Part shown: positions 61,295 to 64,000 of the stretch, one piece after another
Numbering within the stretch: the stretch's first letter is position 1
Layout: each line of letters starts with the position of its first letter
From: Shimia sp051201625
GTDB lineage: Bacteria > Pseudomonadota > Alphaproteobacteria > Rhodobacterales > Rhodobacteraceae
Assembly: GCF_051201625.1 (NCBI RefSeq)
Contig: NZ_CP179203.1
Location: 620,001 to 684,000, forward strand
Direction: 5' to 3'
Length of the DNA: 64,000 nucleotides
Translations under genes and position numbers: made by a program
The notes under the pieces: generated by a model
Database searches by the model: none
Told to the model about the DNA's origin: nothing
The model's input: only the letters and a program-made list of their open reading frames with translations

Positions 61295-62527
61295 CTAATC
61301 CACTGCCTCAGGACTCTGATGCTTTCGCCCACTTAGAACTGGGCGGCGTGCCGGTCCAAAAAGTGTGGGTGTGAACCCCAAGATGAAGGTTAACCATCCC
61401 GTGCACCATAGTATTGCTGCGGAGACTTCAATGTTGGCAGCGTACGCTGGAAAGAGGGGTGCGATTAGGCGCAACCAAGTCGTGAGCCAGATCGCAGATA
61501 CCCCCATCACAAACCAAACACCCGCTCTCATGCTACCATTTTCGGTGTGGGAACCTGCGCGCCCCGCTATCGCCATGACTAGACCTGATATGCCGCCAAT
61601 TGTGATGGTGTGAAGCCCGTCCGCTAGTGGAAAATTAAGCAGGCCAAGCTCTATGAATCCCATGATTAGGGTGCCGATAGGTAACCAGATAAATGCCAGA
61701 TGTTGCGCTGCCAGCAGCGGGTTGGAAATCGTAGCGACGCTTTTCCAGCCTGTCATTGTCCAAAAGATTGAAAGTCCTGCGACGATCAGTGCAACATGGG
61801 AAGCAACGTCATATCCGAGCACTTTCATCGCTAGCGCAGTGCTCAAAAAAAACAAGGCTGCGATGCGTGATAATGGTTTTTCTCGTAAAGCTGTTCCTTC
61901 ATAATCCATGCCTATTAACCAGTTGTGTGTAAAAGCCGGAATTGCGCGTGCTCCTATGCTGGTCATCAAAAGAATTAGGCAAATTAGTATTATTTTAGAA
62001 AGGTAAAGGCAGTTAATAAATCTTCCCGCAAAAGCTTCACTGAGGAACAAAGCTTCACCACATCCGAGGGTCATTATGACGGCAACAAACCATAATTTTT
62101 GGTACGCACGCGCACTGATAACTTGATGACTGATTAATCCGGCAAGCCCAAGAAAATAAAATGCATTAAGAATGAGGGGTATAGTCAGAGGCAAAACCAT
62201 ACCGAGCGCAGTTGCTGCACGCGCCAAGGCCCAAACTAGGACCAAAGCTTTGAGGATAGCCCCACTTGGCGGTGGTCGAGATGTCCAGCTAGATAATGCA
62301 GTAAGTAAATAACCTCCGATTGCGGCGGCGGTAAAACCGAAAATCAATTCGTGAATATGCCATAAAACGTTGGGATAAAGCAAAGGCGCTGGTAAACCTA
62401 AGCTGACACCCAGTGGCCACCACGCCAGTGTCAAGAAAGCACATACAAATGCGGCTAGGAAAAGTGGTCGGTACGGTGCGCTCCAAAAAGAGTCAAAATC
62501 AAAATAATAGCGTGTCCTTCTGCTCAT
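61295..62527 (-). CDS. NnrS family heme/copper membrane protein
   Basis: A polytopic membrane protein (410 residues, about twelve helices) of the NnrS family, which contributes to defence against nitric oxide and nitrosative stress in denitrifiers and other bacteria. Family features are PYRPLFLAAFVCAFLTLAWWPLG, NVLWHIHELIFGF with its histidines, GARAIPAFTHNW and LLAAQHLAFIWLPIGTLIMG. The ATG at 62527 lies seven bases after the ubiV stop; a GTG at 62557 would overlap ubiV. Confidence 0.92.
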   Translation of the reverse strand: MSRRTRYYFDFDSFWSAPYRPLFLAAFVCAFLTLAWWPLGVSLGLPAPLLYPNVLWHIHELIFGFTAAAIGGYLLTALSSWTSRPPPSGAILKALVLVWALARAATALGMVLPLTIPLILNAFYFLGLAGLISHQVISARAYQKLWFVAVIMTLGCGEALFLSEAFAGRFINCLYLSKIILICLILLMTSIGARAIPAFTHNWLIGMDYEGTALREKPLSRIAALFFLSTALAMKVLGYDVASHVALIVAGLSIFWTMTGWKSVATISNPLLAAQHLAFIWLPIGTLIMGFIELGLLNFPLADGLHTITIGGISGLVMAIAGRAGSHTENGSMRAGVWFVMGVSAIWLTTWLRLIAPLFPAYAANIEVSAAILWCTGWLTFILGFTPTLFGPARRPVLSGRKHQSPEAVD

Positions 62528-62534
62528 GAAATAG

Positions 62535-63428
62535 TCAGTCCGCGGACCATGATGCACCGCTCTTTCCTGTTAAAAATCCATCGCTCAATTGGATATTTGG
62601 CTCTAACTGCCGGACCTCATCCGCAATAGCACCGGCGGGAAGGGCGCCAAGTAACCGTTTGTGAAAAACTTTGCTGAGCTGTGAAAATCCCTTTGATTGT
62701 GGCGAGAGGCGCAGGCTGGCAATGCCCGCTTCATCTAGCAACTCAATTTGATGATCGACGCATGCATAGCTCTTGGACAAAGTTTGCACTCCATTAATCG
62801 CCATGAAAGGTTGATTTTTAAGCGTCTTTATTTCGAGACCATCGGGATCATCTTCGCAGGCAAACTGGCAATTATCTTTGGCTCGGTCTCGCAGCCGCGC
62901 GTGATAACAGCGGCCTGAAATAGCCAGTGGTAATCTCCCATATCCCCAAACCTCAACGGCCACGCCTAATTGTGTCCCGGCTGTTCCAAGGATCTTTACT
63001 GAGGCGATTGGTAATTCTGGTGGCAGACAGATTCGCTTCGCCCCCAAACTGGCGAGCCAGGCCAGCGTTCCCTCATTATAAACGTTAACCAGTGGTCCCA
63101 CCCAGAAACCCATGCCTTTTGGTAGGTATGCCAACGCAGTCAAATCGTTGATCTCAACTATTAAACCCATCTCAGCCAATTGGGCCATTTGTTTGCGCTC
63201 TCGAAGCAGTGTGATGAGGGCAAGACTCGTTAACGCAACCTCTTTCCCGGCCTCTGTCAATGTGGCGATCGCTTTGGGGATGCGATCTTGGTAAAAAGGC
63301 AGTCGCTTAGAACATACAAGCTCGCCCATCACGATGCGTTCCACCGGTGTTGTGGCTAAATTGGTGTAAAATTCACTCCATTTATCAGCAGACCAAAAGA
63401 ACTGGTTTGCCCCAACTGTAATGTCCAC
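62535..63428 (-). CDS. ubiV: Oxygen-independent ubiquinone synthesis protein UbiV (U32 family)
   Basis: A U32-peptidase-family protein (297 residues) acting with UbiU in O2-independent hydroxylation steps of ubiquinone synthesis. Iron-sulfur ligand cysteines are present in ELVCSKRLPFY, GRCYHARLRDRAKDNCQFACEDD and the later region. The start MDITVGANQFFW follows GGAGGTAGCGAGG-type DNA. It lies four bases after ubiU. Genes of this pair are often controlled by FNR-type regulators. Confidence 0.92.
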   Translation of the reverse strand: MDITVGANQFFWSADKWSEFYTNLATTPVERIVMGELVCSKRLPFYQDRIPKAIATLTEAGKEVALTSLALITLLRERKQMAQLAEMGLIVEINDLTALAYLPKGMGFWVGPLVNVYNEGTLAWLASLGAKRICLPPELPIASVKILGTAGTQLGVAVEVWGYGRLPLAISGRCYHARLRDRAKDNCQFACEDDPDGLEIKTLKNQPFMAINGVQTLSKSYACVDHQIELLDEAGIASLRLSPQSKGFSQLSKVFHKRLLGALPAGAIADEVRQLEPNIQLSDGFLTGKSGASWSAD

Positions 63429-63432
63429 CTCG

Positions 63433-64000
63433 CTACCTCCAGTTTTTCTTGTAAGCGCCAGTAGTCATCGCTTGGCCTTCAGAGAGATGCGCTAGCATTC
63501 CTTCAGGAATTGGCATTCCCGCCTCCACTGCATCGACAGCATTTCGGAAATTACGTACTACTTGCGCGACGTAGGACTTTGAACGCTGTCTCCCTTCAAT
63601 TTTAAGCGCCTTAACCCCGGCCTTATGCAATTGGGGAATCAGTTTTTCAGCGTTGAGGCTAACCGGATCCTCGAAAAGATGGCCAGTTTGATCGCCTGCC
63701 GTGAAACAGCCTTTGCAGAGTGTGGGATATGGTACGGGTTCCTCTTCGCCTACTTGATGGATCGTGTATCCACCTAGACGTGCGTGTAGGACGCCGCGGT
63801 CTTTCAAATATTCTACGTGACTGGCGGGTGAACAGACCCCGTTCATATTGGGCGAAAGCCCCGTTGCAAATGAGGATAATGAGCATCGCCCTTCAGCCAT
63901 AACGCAGAGGCCACCAAAAACAAATACCTCCGTCTCCACCTCGGTCTCGGCATTAATAGCTGCAATTTCTGGCACTGAAAGAACGCGCGGCAGGACTGCA
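63433..64000 (-). CDS. ubiU: Oxygen-independent ubiquinone synthesis protein UbiU (partial)
   Basis: The C-terminal part (about 189 residues) of UbiU, cut by the window edge; the frame is open to base 64000 and the GTG at 63975 is internal. Visible signature parts are VFVFGGLCVMAEGRCSLSSF, GVCSPASHVEY, TLCKGCFTAGD and KIEGRQRSKSYV, containing the cysteines that bind the 4Fe-4S cluster and the U32 motif. It is the partner of ubiV directly downstream. Confidence 0.93.
   Translation of the reverse strand, partial: AVLPRVLSVPEIAAINAETEVETEVFVFGGLCVMAEGRCSLSSFATGLSPNMNGVCSPASHVEYLKDRGVLHARLGGYTIHQVGEEEPVPYPTLCKGCFTAGDQTGHLFEDPVSLNAEKLIPQLHKAGVKALKIEGRQRSKSYVAQVVRNFRNAVDAVEAGMPIPEGMLAHLSEGQAMTTGAYKKNWR

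Noticed and set aside
1..64000. CRISPR arrays, prophage or complete insertion sequences
   Set aside because: No regularly spaced repeats, cas genes, phage structural genes, transposases or paired terminal repeats were seen.

Overview
The window is a chromosomal segment of an alphaproteobacterium, almost certainly a marine member of the Rhodobacteraceae (Roseobacter group). The evidence is the ribosomal and secretion gene order, a Bzt-type amino acid ABC transporter, an ATP12-family F1 chaperone, ALAS-type HemA, and a full Kelly-Friedrich sox cluster that includes soxCD. Base composition is moderate (about half G+C by eye), low for the group. That would fit a streamlined pelagic lineage such as RCA/Planktomarina, but this is inference from gene content and composition only.

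Region 1 (1-13171) is the end of the S10 operon, the spc operon and the alpha operon: rpsC (5' truncated by the window edge), rplP, then rpmC-rpsQ-rplN-rplX-rplE-rpsN-rpsH-rplF-rplR-rpsE-rpmD, rplO, secY-adk, and rpsM-rpsK-rpoA-rplQ. It is unusually broken up. A hairpin terminator and a 2OG-Fe(II) oxygenase-like gene lie between rplP and rpmC, further terminators follow rpmD and rplO, and there are gaps of 380-860 bases. Region 2 (13.2-25.1 kb) holds a TauD-like dioxygenase, an HtrA protease, a compact rarA/crcB/rluC/HAD phosphatase/ATP12 series and the bztABCD amino acid importer, with a terminator after bztA.

Region 3 (25.1-32.8 kb) holds a 1-kb gene-poor stretch, a sterol-desaturase-family protein, argB, rnpA and rpmH on the minus strand, then a TVP38-type membrane protein, a disulfide-reductase-like flavoprotein, an orphan histidine kinase and tRNA-Arg(ACG). 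Region 4 (33-38.7 kb) is a LysR regulator divergent from a tightly overlapping four-gene operon: aldehyde dehydrogenase, an M19-like amidohydrolase with altered metal-site motifs, a 561-residue protein of unknown function and a DUF3726 protein. Region 5 (39.5-43.5 kb) is a signalling module: a hybrid histidine kinase, a small exported SUOX-fold protein without any cysteine, and a divergent NarL-type response regulator.

Region 6 (44-60.3 kb) is the thiosulfate oxidation cluster. A minus-strand soxS-soxR-soxT unit faces soxV-W-X-Y-Z-A-B-C-D-E-F, followed by a DUF302 protein and a 5-aminolevulinate synthase. A second YeeE-type permease and two metallo-beta-lactamase-fold proteins (SoxH-like and SoxG-like) follow on the minus strand. 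SoxV/SoxW/SoxS supply periplasmic reductant, SoxYZ carries the sulfur, SoxXA, SoxB and SoxCD process it, and HemA can supply heme for the many c-type cytochromes. A 20-base perfect palindrome before soxX, with related ATTC-N8-GAAT-like sites before soxS/soxV, soxB and the SoxG-like gene, is the best candidate for a SoxR operator set. The DNA from soxC to the second permease is visibly richer in G+C than its surroundings.

Region 7 (60.7-64 kb, minus strand) is ubiU (cut by the window edge), ubiV, an NnrS-family protein and a DUF2478 protein, pointing to oxygen-independent ubiquinone synthesis and nitrogen-oxide related low-oxygen physiology. No CRISPR array, prophage, integrase or complete insertion sequence was seen.
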